This document shows positions 18,368 to 26,121 of a stretch of 64,000 bases of DNA, piece after piece; position 1 is the stretch's first letter, and every line of letters starts with the position of its first letter. A program made the position numbers and the translations under genes. The stretch covers positions 62,001 through 126,000 of the forward strand of contig NZ_CAMYIV010000010.1 in assembly GCF_947258575.1 (NCBI RefSeq), given 5' to 3'. The notes beneath the pieces are model-generated. The model searched no databases, was not told where the DNA came from, and worked only from the letters and a program-made list of their open reading frames with translations. Source of the DNA: an uncultured Alcanivorax sp. Its GTDB lineage: Bacteria > Pseudomonadota > Gammaproteobacteria > Pseudomonadales > Alcanivoracaceae.

Positions 18368-18970
18368 ATGAGTGAACAGAATGACCGGCTGCGCCAGCAG
18401 CTGGTCGGCGGCCTGCTGCGGCAACTGCATCTGGATGTGATGAGCCAGCGGTTCAACCCCCGCCTGGTGCTGGCGCTGTTCAATCTGGTCAACGGCGGGC
18501 TGAGCATTGCCCTGATCGCCATCGTCGCGCTGATCACCCAGCAGTCGTTTATCTTTCCGTCCCTGGGCGCCACTGCTTTTTTGTTATTCCACCTGCCCCT
18601 GGCGGAAGCGGCCTCACCGCGCAATGTACTCAGCGGCCACGTGATTGGCGCCCTCTGTGGTTGGGCCGCCCTGTGGGTATGCGGGCTGCACGATGCCCCC
18701 GCCGCCTTCCTGACCGGGGTGGAATGGCCACGGGTGGTGGCCGCCGGCCTGTCGCTGGGCTTTACCAGCGCGCTGATGATCCTGTTCCGGGTCGCCCATC
18801 CGCCGGCCGGCGCCACATCGCTGATTGTTTCCCTGGGCCTGATGCACGAACTGCAGCAACTGCCGGTACTGATCAGCGCCGTGGCCCTGCTGGTCGCCCA
18901 GGCCTTCATCATCAACCGGGTAGCCGGGATTCCCTATCCTCTGTGGCGCAGTCGCAAGCAACAGGACTGA
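18368..18970 (+). CDS. HPP family integral membrane protein
   Basis: The 200-residue protein has four to five membrane segments and the family signatures FPSLGATAFLLFHLP and VAHPPAGATSL, the latter being the HPP-type motif. HPP proteins have been linked to nitrite transport across chloroplast and cyanobacterial membranes, but bacterial members are mostly uncharacterised. The ATG at 18368 (MSEQNDRLRQQL) is chosen over 18293 because the upstream part lacks a ribosome binding site. Confidence 0.8.
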   Translation: MSEQNDRLRQQLVGGLLRQLHLDVMSQRFNPRLVLALFNLVNGGLSIALIAIVALITQQSFIFPSLGATAFLLFHLPLAEAASPRNVLSGHVIGALCGWAALWVCGLHDAPAAFLTGVEWPRVVAAGLSLGFTSALMILFRVAHPPAGATSLIVSLGLMHELQQLPVLISAVALLVAQAFIINRVAGIPYPLWRSRKQQD

Positions 18971-18981
18971 GCTACCTTCGT

Positions 18982-19011
18982 AATGAGAATTACTTTTATT
19001 CCTGTTAGACT
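18982..19011 (+). promoter_or_regulatory. Fur-like box and promoter for the PepSY gene
   Basis: AATGAGAATTACTTTTATT (18982-19000) matches the classical Fur palindrome at 16 of 19 positions as I align it. It overlaps a weak -35 (ATGAGA), and TAGACT (19006-19011) follows 17 bases later. The regulated gene starts at 19044. Confidence 0.6.
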
Positions 19012-19043
19012 CCCGCGCTCAGTCTGATCGTGACAGGTGCATC

Positions 19044-20300
19044 ATGCGCGCAATTCTGGTGGTTCTTCATCGCTGGTTCGGCCTCTTTATCGCCGGCTTT
19101 CTGATTATTGCCGGCCTCACCGGGGCACTGATTTCCTGGGATCACGAGCTGGACGAGTGGCTCAACCCGCACCTGTTTGAAAGCCAGAGCCAGGGTGAGC
19201 CCCTGCCCATGCTGGAACTGGTGCGTCGGGTGGAAGAGGCCGACCCCCGGGTGCGCGCCAGCTTCTTCAGCCTGGGCGCCGAACCCGGCCACAACGCTGA
19301 GATCTGGGTAGATGCCCGGGAGAATCCGGAAACCGGACAGCGCTATGATCTCGACTACGACCACGCCTTCGTGGATCCGGTCACCGGCGAGATCGTCGGC
19401 AAACGCCTGTGGGGCAAGATTTCCCTGCACCCGGAACACCTGATGTCGTTCCTCTACAAGCTGCACTTCACCCTGCACCTGCCGGAGTGGAACGGCATCA
19501 ACCGCTGGGGTATCTGGCTGATGGGCGCCGCCGCCATGGTCTGGCTGTTCGATACCTTTATCGCCATGGCGCTGACCCTGCCGCGTAAGCGCCGTACCCA
19601 AAAGCCCGCTGGCAAGAGCTGGCTGCAACGCTGGAAACCTGCCTGGATGATTCGTCGAGGCGCCGGTGCCTACAAACTGAATTTTGACCTGCATACGGCA
19701 GTAGGGCTGTGGGTGTTCGGCCTGCTACTGATTCTGGCTTTTACCTCTTTCTCCCTGAACCTGTACCGGGAGGTCTTCTACCCGGTCATGTCCATGGTGT
19801 CCGAGACCACACCCGGGCCTTTCGAAACCCGCACCCCCACCGCCCTGCATGACCCGGTGGAGCCCCGGGTCAGCTGGCCGACCCTGTTTGACAAGGCCCG
19901 TACCGAAGCGGACAACCGCAATTGGCAAGAACCCATCGGCGATACCTTCTACAGCGACAACTTCGCCGTTTTCGGGGTGCGCTTCTACTATCCGGGTGAA
20001 GACCACGACAGCGGCGGCATGAAAGTGAAAAGCCTCTACTACGACGGCAAGAACGGCGAACTGATCGGCGATGAAGTCCCCTGGCAAGGCACCGCCGCCG
20101 ACGTCTTCAACCAGCTGCAGTTCCCGCTTCACTCCGGGCGCATCGCCGGTATGCCGGGGCGCATCATCGTGTCGATCATGGGCATCGCCGTGGCCATGCT
20201 GTCCATCACCGGCGTGGTGATCTGGTGGAAGAAGCGCAAGGCGCGGGTGGCCAGCAAAAAGCGTAAACAGGAAATGGCGACTGCCGTAAATGCTGGCTAG
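19044..20300 (+). CDS. PepSY-associated TM helix protein, PiuB-like
   Basis: The 418-residue inner-membrane protein has four long hydrophobic segments, at about residues 8-32, 158-180, 220-245 and 370-392, with PepSY-type periplasmic regions between them. The first segment contains HRWFGLFIAGFLIIAGLTGA with the conserved HRW. Relatives (PiuB, FsqB-like) are iron-regulated and thought to reduce ferric siderophores or support their uptake. The Fur-like box upstream and the TonB receptor 2.7 kb away support a role in iron acquisition. Confidence 0.85.
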   Translation: MRAILVVLHRWFGLFIAGFLIIAGLTGALISWDHELDEWLNPHLFESQSQGEPLPMLELVRRVEEADPRVRASFFSLGAEPGHNAEIWVDARENPETGQRYDLDYDHAFVDPVTGEIVGKRLWGKISLHPEHLMSFLYKLHFTLHLPEWNGINRWGIWLMGAAAMVWLFDTFIAMALTLPRKRRTQKPAGKSWLQRWKPAWMIRRGAGAYKLNFDLHTAVGLWVFGLLLILAFTSFSLNLYREVFYPVMSMVSETTPGPFETRTPTALHDPVEPRVSWPTLFDKARTEADNRNWQEPIGDTFYSDNFAVFGVRFYYPGEDHDSGGMKVKSLYYDGKNGELIGDEVPWQGTAADVFNQLQFPLHSGRIAGMPGRIIVSIMGIAVAMLSITGVVIWWKKRKARVASKKRKQEMATAVNAG

Positions 20301-20344
20301 CATTTAGGCGCCCTGCCAGATAGCGATTAACCCGGTCAAAGACG

Positions 20345-20370
20345 GTTCGCCATGCAAGCATAGCTCCAAC
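20345..20370. repeat. Solitary REP, GTAGGAGCTATGC class
   Basis: A single inverted-orientation copy with a degenerate end (CTCCAAC for CTCCTAC) and no partner arm nearby. It lies between the convergent PepSY and DCC genes. Confidence 0.65.
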
Positions 20371-20418
20371 AGTGGTAAAAACCGGAGCCATGATCATAGA
20401 GCGAGCCTAACACCCCAA

Positions 20419-20826
20419 TCAGAAGCGATCGCGGCCGGGCTGGTTGAGGTTGTTGATGCGCGTTTTGCCCAGCAGTTTCAGCAGCAGGTTGCGGAAGAAA
20501 CGCAGTAGCGGGTAGAGCACTGTCGACACGCGCCGGGAACGGAACATCCAGTAGTTGAAGCGATTAAACACGCCAGAGCGGCTGCCGATCAGGGCCAGGG
20601 CATGGATGGCATCGGCGCCGTAGTAAAGCTGCTCGCCCATCTTCAGCACCATGCCCTGATCGATATCCAGGCCAGCGCCGGTGATCTCGCGCATCACCTC
20701 ACTGTCTTCCCGGGCATCCACGATGCGCAGCTCACCCACGCTTTCGCGAATCCGCACCACCTGGCAGTAGGCATGGCAGGCCGGGCATTCCTTGTCGTAG
20801 ACCAGCAAGATGTCGGGGCGGGACAC
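20419..20826 (-). CDS. DCC family thiol-disulfide oxidoreductase-like protein
   Basis: The 135-residue protein carries the DCC signature near its start (LLVYDKECPACHAYCQVVR), with a thioredoxin-like CPAC pair. The C-terminal half is basic and hydrophobic (FRSRRVSTVLYPLLRFFRNL), suggesting membrane association. I choose the GTG at 20826 because an upstream extension would cross the terminator of the preceding gene and encode arginine/proline-rich noise. The function of DCC proteins is not firmly known. Confidence 0.75.
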   Translation of the reverse strand: MSRPDILLVYDKECPACHAYCQVVRIRESVGELRIVDAREDSEVMREITGAGLDIDQGMVLKMGEQLYYGADAIHALALIGSRSGVFNRFNYWMFRSRRVSTVLYPLLRFFRNLLLKLLGKTRINNLNQPGRDRF

Positions 20827-20845
20827 GTTATCTCCGGCTGAGCCA

Positions 20846-20871
20846 ATAAAAAGCCCCCGGGAAGGGGGCTT
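20846..20871 (-). terminator. Terminator of the lipoprotein operon
   Basis: On the minus strand AAGCCCCC pairs with GGGGGCTT (20851-20858 and 20864-20871), followed by TTTTTATT. It ends the CsgG-like gene and separates it from the DCC gene. Confidence 0.85.
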
Positions 20872-20875
20872 GTCG

Positions 20876-22171
20876 TTACCACTGAATCGGTGCTTCCGAC
20901 GAGCCCGGGCTGGGCGGCTGCCCGGCAGGTTGAGCCGTCGAGGCGCTGGACTGGTGCGAGGTTCGCACCCGGTCTCCCGCCTGTAGAGCACTACTGGCCG
21001 GGCCTTCCAGACGGGCTACGCCATAATCCGGGCGCACGTCGGTGACCGTCAGGGTGGCCAGGGCGTTGCCCTCCAGCTTGATGGTCAGGCCGGTGTCCGG
21101 GTCTTTCATTTCCCCGGCGGGGCGGTAGACCTGCATGCTGGCATCCTGCTCCAGCCGGCCCTGACCCTGACTGAGGAAGACGGTATCGCCCTGCACCTTG
21201 ATGATCTGCACCGGGTAGAGCACGTCCGTGGCGGCACCGGCCATGGCACGGGCAATGGCCGGGTAAAGCTCATCCGCCAGCCGTTCCGGGTGGTTGCGGT
21301 CGTCGATATTGAGCTGACGGGCCACTTCACGGATGGAGGCTTCCGACTTGTTCCAGTCGAACAGATCTGCCCACAGAATTTCACTGGTGGTGGTGTCGAT
21401 CAGCCGATAACGAACACGAATACGCGGTTCGTAGCCGGAGAATTTGGCACCGTAGAATTCCCGCTGGCTGTCGCCAATGCTGAAGTCCTCGATGGTGCCT
21501 ACCAGCAGTAGATCGGCGCCCTTGCGCTGTCCCAGACGGACCAGCTCTTCCGGCGCCACACTGCCGCTGGCGACAACGGACTGCTCCTGATCAATGGCAT
21601 CCAGGTTGGCCCGGTCCAGCACCCGGAAGCGACCGGACTGGGTAAAGGCGGTAACCAGATCATCGCGCAACTGACGCTGCACCTGGCTGGCCGGCACCTG
21701 CAGATCGCCCAGATCATAGCGGGGCTGGCGGCTGTCGAAGGTGGTAATGGCAATACCGGGCAGGTGCGAGCGGTCCGCACCCAGGGTCTTGGGACGAAGC
21801 ACCTCCGCCTGCACGTTGGCCTGCCACAGGCCGTCTTCCACCTGCTTGACCGACTGCACCTGGTAACTCTTGATATTGCCCAGGGTAGGCAGCTGCGGCT
21901 CCGGCACCGAGGTCTCGGTACCGATCCAGGTGCTGACATCACCCTGCTGGCGAACCACCCACTGCAGCACATTGGTGCGGAAGTTCGGGTCCACCGCCAC
22001 GCTGACCCCGCCGGCCTGTCGCACCGCCGCCACCAGGGCATTGGTCATGGCCTGTTCCGGGTTGTCGCCGTAACCCCGGGCCGACACGGAAATGGTTTCC
22101 GTGGCTGCCTGGGCCAGTGACGCACACAGCAACAGGATGAAAAACAACGGAGCGAACAGGTGCTTGGTCAT
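20876..22171 (-). CDS. CsgG/HfaB-like periplasmic or outer-membrane assembly protein
   Basis: The 431-residue protein begins with a signal peptide (MTKHLFAPLFFILLLCASLAQA), with no convincing lipobox. The middle region (about residues 140-260) has the CsgG pattern: RLRDDLVTAFTQSG-like helix, FRVLDRANLDAIDQEQ, and GADLLLVGTIEDFSIG. The C-terminus adds a beta-rich segment and a Pro/Ser-rich tail. The start at 22171 has GGAGG just before it. It is last in a four-gene operon with LpoB, YcfL and a COG3014 lipoprotein. CsgG forms a secretion pore for curli, but no curli subunit is present here. Confidence 0.8.
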   Translation of the reverse strand: MTKHLFAPLFFILLLCASLAQAATETISVSARGYGDNPEQAMTNALVAAVRQAGGVSVAVDPNFRTNVLQWVVRQQGDVSTWIGTETSVPEPQLPTLGNIKSYQVQSVKQVEDGLWQANVQAEVLRPKTLGADRSHLPGIAITTFDSRQPRYDLGDLQVPASQVQRQLRDDLVTAFTQSGRFRVLDRANLDAIDQEQSVVASGSVAPEELVRLGQRKGADLLLVGTIEDFSIGDSQREFYGAKFSGYEPRIRVRYRLIDTTTSEILWADLFDWNKSEASIREVARQLNIDDRNHPERLADELYPAIARAMAGAATDVLYPVQIIKVQGDTVFLSQGQGRLEQDASMQVYRPAGEMKDPDTGLTIKLEGNALATLTVTDVRPDYGVARLEGPASSALQAGDRVRTSHQSSASTAQPAGQPPSPGSSEAPIQW

Positions 22172-22232
22172 AACGGCCTCCATGTCTGGTTAGCATGCAC
22201 GCCACCGGGAACACCGGTGGCGTGCAGCGTCC

Positions 22233-22826
22233 TTACAACCCGAACAGGCTCTTGCTGCGAGTCTTGCGGATTTCTTTTTCGTTGGTCCACTCGATGATGC
22301 CGGTCTGGATATTGAGCAGCTTGAGGGTGAACTTGTAGTACACGTCCTTGGTGCTGCCATCGCGTTTGACGATGGAGGAAAAGTTACCGTACATCATCAT
22401 TTCGGCGCCGATCTGGCGGCCCATGGCGGCGGCAGTGGACGGATCCACCAGGCCGGAATCGCTCTGGTAGTCCAGCTGCTGACGCACACGATCGACCACG
22501 GACATGTCCACAAAACGGAACTTGCCGGAGTTGATCAGCTTGGACTGAATAGTGTCGGTAATGGACTCGGTGTCCACATGCTCGGTGGTCTTGTTCTTGA
22601 TGCGATCCACGAATACCACCGGACGACGGTTCTGGGTCATCTGCACGATGGGCGGAAACACCATCATGTCATCCACCATCTTGGCGGCGATCATCTGCAG
22701 GTCGGTGGAGCCGAAATCCGTGTTGACGGTTTCGCGGGCCTGGGCATCACCATAATCCACCTTGGAGGCACAGCCGGACAGGGCCAGGGCGCTGCCCAGC
22801 AGCAGCATGGAAAGTACGCGTAGCAT
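22233..22826 (-). CDS. lpoB: Penicillin-binding protein activator LpoB-like lipoprotein
   Basis: The 197-residue protein has a lipoprotein signal (MLRVLSMLLLGSALALSGC). The LpoB/COG3417 core includes RRPVVFVDRIKNKTTEHVDT, SKLINSGKFRFVDMSVVDRVRQQ and GRQIGAEMMMYGNFSSI. LpoB stimulates PBP1B peptidoglycan polymerisation from the outer membrane in enterobacteria. This copy lacks the long proline-rich linker of E. coli LpoB, so it may be a paralogous member with a different partner. The start at 22826 follows AAGGAG. It lies between YcfL and the CsgG-like gene. Confidence 0.8.
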   Translation of the reverse strand: MLRVLSMLLLGSALALSGCASKVDYGDAQARETVNTDFGSTDLQMIAAKMVDDMMVFPPIVQMTQNRRPVVFVDRIKNKTTEHVDTESITDTIQSKLINSGKFRFVDMSVVDRVRQQLDYQSDSGLVDPSTAAAMGRQIGAEMMMYGNFSSIVKRDGSTKDVYYKFTLKLLNIQTGIIEWTNEKEIRKTRSKSLFGL

Positions 22827-22864
22827 TATGATTTTCTCCTTGTTCCCTTTAGAAAGGCGCACCG

Positions 22865-23263
22865 TTATTCGCGCACCCAGATTTCAAAGCGTACCGCGGA
22901 CGGGTTGGGGGCAACGGCCTGGACGCTGTTCTGGCTACGACCCGCCATCACCACCTGCCGCCAGGGCTGGCCTTCCGGCGCCTGCTCGAAACCATCCTTA
23001 TCGAACCATTTGAACTTGTATTGGAAATCCAGTTCAAATTTCCAGTCATTTTCCAAGGTGGCCTGTATATAGAGCAGGTCCCCCACGGTCTTTTGCTTCA
23101 GATCCTGCACGGAAATACGGCTGGCCAGCAGGCTGTTGCTGGAATAGACCTTGGTGATGGTCTGGCCGTCTTCATCCACTTCCATGCGACCCATATTGGT
23201 GGCCGAACAGGCCGCCAGCATCGCGGCCAGCAGCAGCGCCAGCATCGGGCGTAACAGTGTCAT
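22865..23263 (-). CDS. ycfL: YcfL family outer-membrane lipoprotein
   Basis: The 132-residue protein has a lipoprotein signal ending LLAAC (about residue 19). The mature domain matches the YcfL/DUF1425 pattern (LEFDFQYKFKWFDKDGF-like segment and a beta-rich C-terminus ending FEIWVRE). YcfL precedes lpoB in E. coli too, so the pair is conserved. Its start overlaps the stop of the upstream lipoprotein gene by four bases, indicating translational coupling. No function has been firmly assigned. Confidence 0.8.
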   Translation of the reverse strand: MTLLRPMLALLLAAMLAACSATNMGRMEVDEDGQTITKVYSSNSLLASRISVQDLKQKTVGDLLYIQATLENDWKFELDFQYKFKWFDKDGFEQAPEGQPWRQVVMAGRSQNSVQAVAPNPSAVRFEIWVRE

Positions 23264-24630
23264 AAGGGTCCCTCCTGAACGGGTAACACGCGGGTAATCA
23301 GCTGGCCGGGAACGGCCGCCACATGAATCACGGTGAGGCCACGGTTTACCACCGGTACCGTCAACGTAGCATTGCCCCCGGGGGTGCTCAATACAAGGGT
23401 ATGTTCCCCCTGGGGCAGTGAAAATCGTGTTGCCTGGGCGTAGGCAGGCAGGGTCAACCAGCTGCGCCGGTCCGCCTGCTCACTGACCAGGTTGTACAGC
23501 TGGGTGGCGAAGGCCCCCAGCGGGCCAAAATCGTCATTGGCCTTTTTCTGCAGATTGTACTTGGCGGTGGCGCGCAGGGTCTGGCGAACCAGCATGCCGG
23601 GCAACCGCTCTTTCAGATCCTTGGCGGCCAAGGCCCCCACATCCGCCAGCACCACGGTTTCCCCCAGTGGCTGGCTGGCACTGTCCAGCACCCGCAGGCT
23701 GTTGGGGCGCGGCTTGCTGGTCAGGGAATAGGTGGGGAAGGCCACCGAAAAGATGCCGTGGACGGTGGGAATGGGCAGGCTGAATTCTTCCCGGGCCTGC
23801 ACAAAGCCCTGCTCGTAAAGCACCGCCACCATGCCCTCGTCGGCAGGACGGCCTTTCATGGCATTGGACACTCGCTCAACATCTTCCTTGAGCATGTCCA
23901 GCTCCGGGTGGATCTCCAGGGCCTTCTTGTAGTCCACCAGGGCATCGTTGTATTCGCCGTGGGCTTCCCAGAACAGGGCGGACAGATAGAAGGTCCAGGC
24001 ATTCTGGAAGCTGGCTTTGACCTCCCCGGCCACCGCATTGATGCCCTGGAAATAGCCATCGAACTGGCTCAGGTCCACGTTGTTTTCTTCTGCCGCTTCC
24101 TCGGCCTTGGCAATTTCCTTGTCGCGCTTGTCGGCAGCGACCCGCTGCTCCAGGGCCGCGCCACGCAATTCCACGGCGGTGCCAGTGGGATCGTTGGCAT
24201 CCCAGTAATTCAGGGCCTGATAGGCATGGGTGAAGATGCGCTCGTAGTCCGGCGCCACATAGCCGCGGGCATTGTCGTTGGTAATCAATGAGGAGGCGGA
24301 AGCCGTCAGCGAAGACACCTGGATACGAGCACTGGCGTCTTCCTCGTCATATTTCTGAATGGCACCGGCGAAGGCTTCGCGGCTCTGTTCACGCTGGCCG
24401 GTAAGCTGGCTGACTCGACCCAGTTCCTGCAGATACAGCACGCCATCGCCGCCACTGGCCGCTTTTTCCAGCTTCTGGGTGGCCGCCGGGGTCACCGGAG
24501 CGGTGGCCAGCGAGGCCTTCCATTGCTGGGCCTGATTGGGGTAGGGCACAAACAGGGAGTTTGTGGCACAGCCGGACAATGCCAGCAGCCCTGCAACCAA
24601 CAGGCATCCTTTCCTGAGTCGTCTTATCAT
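23260..24630 (-). CDS. COG3014 family lipoprotein with TPR-like region
   Basis: The 456-residue protein has a lipoprotein signal (LVAGLLALSGC). An alpha-helical repeat-like region (about residues 50-280) includes FYLSALFWEAHGEYNDALVDYKKALEIHP-type TPR sequence. The C-terminal domain is beta-rich and probably Ig-like (RFSLPQGEHTLVLSTPGGNA). COG3014 proteins are found next to YcfL/LpoB genes in Vibrio, Shewanella and related bacteria and are uncharacterised. It is first in the four-gene operon and lies just beyond the serA terminator. Confidence 0.75.
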   Translation of the reverse strand: MIRRLRKGCLLVAGLLALSGCATNSLFVPYPNQAQQWKASLATAPVTPAATQKLEKAASGGDGVLYLQELGRVSQLTGQREQSREAFAGAIQKYDEEDASARIQVSSLTASASSLITNDNARGYVAPDYERIFTHAYQALNYWDANDPTGTAVELRGAALEQRVAADKRDKEIAKAEEAAEENNVDLSQFDGYFQGINAVAGEVKASFQNAWTFYLSALFWEAHGEYNDALVDYKKALEIHPELDMLKEDVERVSNAMKGRPADEGMVAVLYEQGFVQAREEFSLPIPTVHGIFSVAFPTYSLTSKPRPNSLRVLDSASQPLGETVVLADVGALAAKDLKERLPGMLVRQTLRATAKYNLQKKANDDFGPLGAFATQLYNLVSEQADRRSWLTLPAYAQATRFSLPQGEHTLVLSTPGGNATLTVPVVNRGLTVIHVAAVPGQLITRVLPVQEGPL

Positions 24631-24642
24631 ACGTTAGATACG

Positions 24643-24684
24643 AAAAAAGCCGGAGCAGGCAAGGTAGCCCGCCACCGGCTTTTT
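24643..24684 (-). terminator. Terminator of serA
   Basis: AAAAAGCCGG and CCGGCTTTTT pair across a 21-base loop; the flanking A and T runs could make it work in both directions. On the minus strand it follows serA and precedes the COG3014 gene. Confidence 0.75.
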
Positions 24685-24700
24685 GTCGAGTGTTTCACAG

Positions 24701-24736
24701 TTCCGCAGGAGCGCCCGAACGAACGCTCCTGCGGAA
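24701..24736. repeat. Hairpin just downstream of serA
   Basis: TTCCGCAGGAGCG (24701-24713) pairs exactly with its complement at 24724-24736. The sequence is reminiscent of REP arms (CAGGAGCG) but shorter. It lies between the serA stop and the terminator. Confidence 0.65.
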
Positions 24737-24748
24737 ACACCGGGTCGT

Positions 24749-25978
24749 CTAGAACAACACCCGGGTACGGATGGTGCCGTCGATGGTGCGCAGCTTCTCC
24801 AGCGCCAGCTGGCTGTAGCCCTTGTCCACATCGATGACCACGTAACCGATCTCTTCGTTTGTCTGCAGGTACTGACCGCAGATGTTGATGCCGTTCTCGG
24901 AGAACACGGTGTTGATCTGGGTGAGCACGCCGGGCACGTTCTTGTGAATGTGCAGCAGGCGGTGCATGTCCGGGTGAGCCGGCAGGGCCACTTCCGGGAA
25001 GTTCACCGCACCCAGGGTGGCGCCGTTGTCGGAGTAGCGGATCAGCTTCTCGGACACTTCGGTACCAATGTTCACCTGGGCTTCCTGGGTGGAGCCACCG
25101 ATATGCGGGGTCAGGATCACGTTGTCGAATTCACGCAGCGGGCTGATGAACTCGTCGTCGTTGCCCTTGGGCTCTTCCGGGAACACGTCGATGGCAGCGC
25201 CCAGCAGGTGGCCATCACGCAGGGCACCGGCCAGGGCATCAATGTCCACCACTTTGCCGCGGGCATAGTTGATCAGGTAACCCTTGGGCTTGATGGCGCG
25301 AATCTGTTCTTCCTTGATCATCCAGCGGGTGGCGGCGGTATCCGGCACGTGCAGGCTGACCACGTCGGACTGCCCCAGCAGCTCGGTGAGGCTGCTCACC
25401 TGCTCGGCATTACCCAGCGGCAACTTGGGAATCACGTCGTAGAACTTCACTTTCATGCCCATGGATTCAGCCAGCACGGACACCTGAGCGCCAATGTTGC
25501 CGTAACCCACAATCCCCAGGGTCTTGCCACGGATCTCGTAGCTGTCCTTGGCAGACTTCAGCCAGCCACCGCGATGGGCAGAGGCGTTCTTCTCGGGAAT
25601 GCCACGCATCAGGTTGATGGTGTGGGCAATCACCAGCTCGGCCACCGAGCGGGTGTTGGAATAGGGGGCATTGAATACCGGGATACCACGCTTCAGGGCG
25701 GCGTTGAGATCCACCTGGTTGGTACCGATACAGAAACAACCCACACCGATCAGTTTCTCCGCCGCCTGGAACACCTCTTCGGTGAGCTGGGTGCGCGAGC
25801 GAATGCCGACGAAATGGGCATCCTTGATCTTGTCTGCCAGATCGTTGCCGGTCAGCGCGGTGGGCAGCAGCTCCACATTGCTATAGCCGTGCGCTTTCAG
25901 GTTCTCCACGGCGTTTTCGTGGATGCCCTCGAGCAGGAGAACGCGGATCTTGTCCTTCTCAAGAGAAGTATCGGCCAT
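24749..25978 (-). CDS. serA: D-3-phosphoglycerate dehydrogenase
   Basis: SerA oxidises 3-phosphoglycerate with NAD+ to start serine synthesis. The 409-residue protein has the NAD site GKTLGIVGYGNIGAQVSVLA (about residues 151-170), the catalytic His in LTPHIGGST, and a C-terminal ACT domain (VPGVLTQINTVFSENGINICGQ) for feedback control by serine, as in E. coli SerA. The start at 25978 (MADTSLEKDK) gives the usual length. It is divergent from a D-2-hydroxyglutarate dehydrogenase-like gene, a pairing also seen in Pseudomonas. Confidence 0.95.
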   Translation of the reverse strand: MADTSLEKDKIRVLLLEGIHENAVENLKAHGYSNVELLPTALTGNDLADKIKDAHFVGIRSRTQLTEEVFQAAEKLIGVGCFCIGTNQVDLNAALKRGIPVFNAPYSNTRSVAELVIAHTINLMRGIPEKNASAHRGGWLKSAKDSYEIRGKTLGIVGYGNIGAQVSVLAESMGMKVKFYDVIPKLPLGNAEQVSSLTELLGQSDVVSLHVPDTAATRWMIKEEQIRAIKPKGYLINYARGKVVDIDALAGALRDGHLLGAAIDVFPEEPKGNDDEFISPLREFDNVILTPHIGGSTQEAQVNIGTEVSEKLIRYSDNGATLGAVNFPEVALPAHPDMHRLLHIHKNVPGVLTQINTVFSENGINICGQYLQTNEEIGYVVIDVDKGYSQLALEKLRTIDGTIRTRVLF

Positions 25979-26121
25979 GATTGAAGTCTCGGTAGCCTGT
26001 GAAATGGGCGCGTATGTTAACATAGCCCGCTCAAATTGAGAGCAGCCGCGCCGTCGGATTGCTCAAGTTGCCGTGAGAACGCCTCAACATCGTGCGTTTT
26101 ACCCCTGCAGGAGACCTGTTG

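Noticed and set aside
20876-22171. Curli secretion system
   Set aside because: Only a CsgG-like protein is present; no CsgA/B/E/F-type genes were seen in the neighbourhood.
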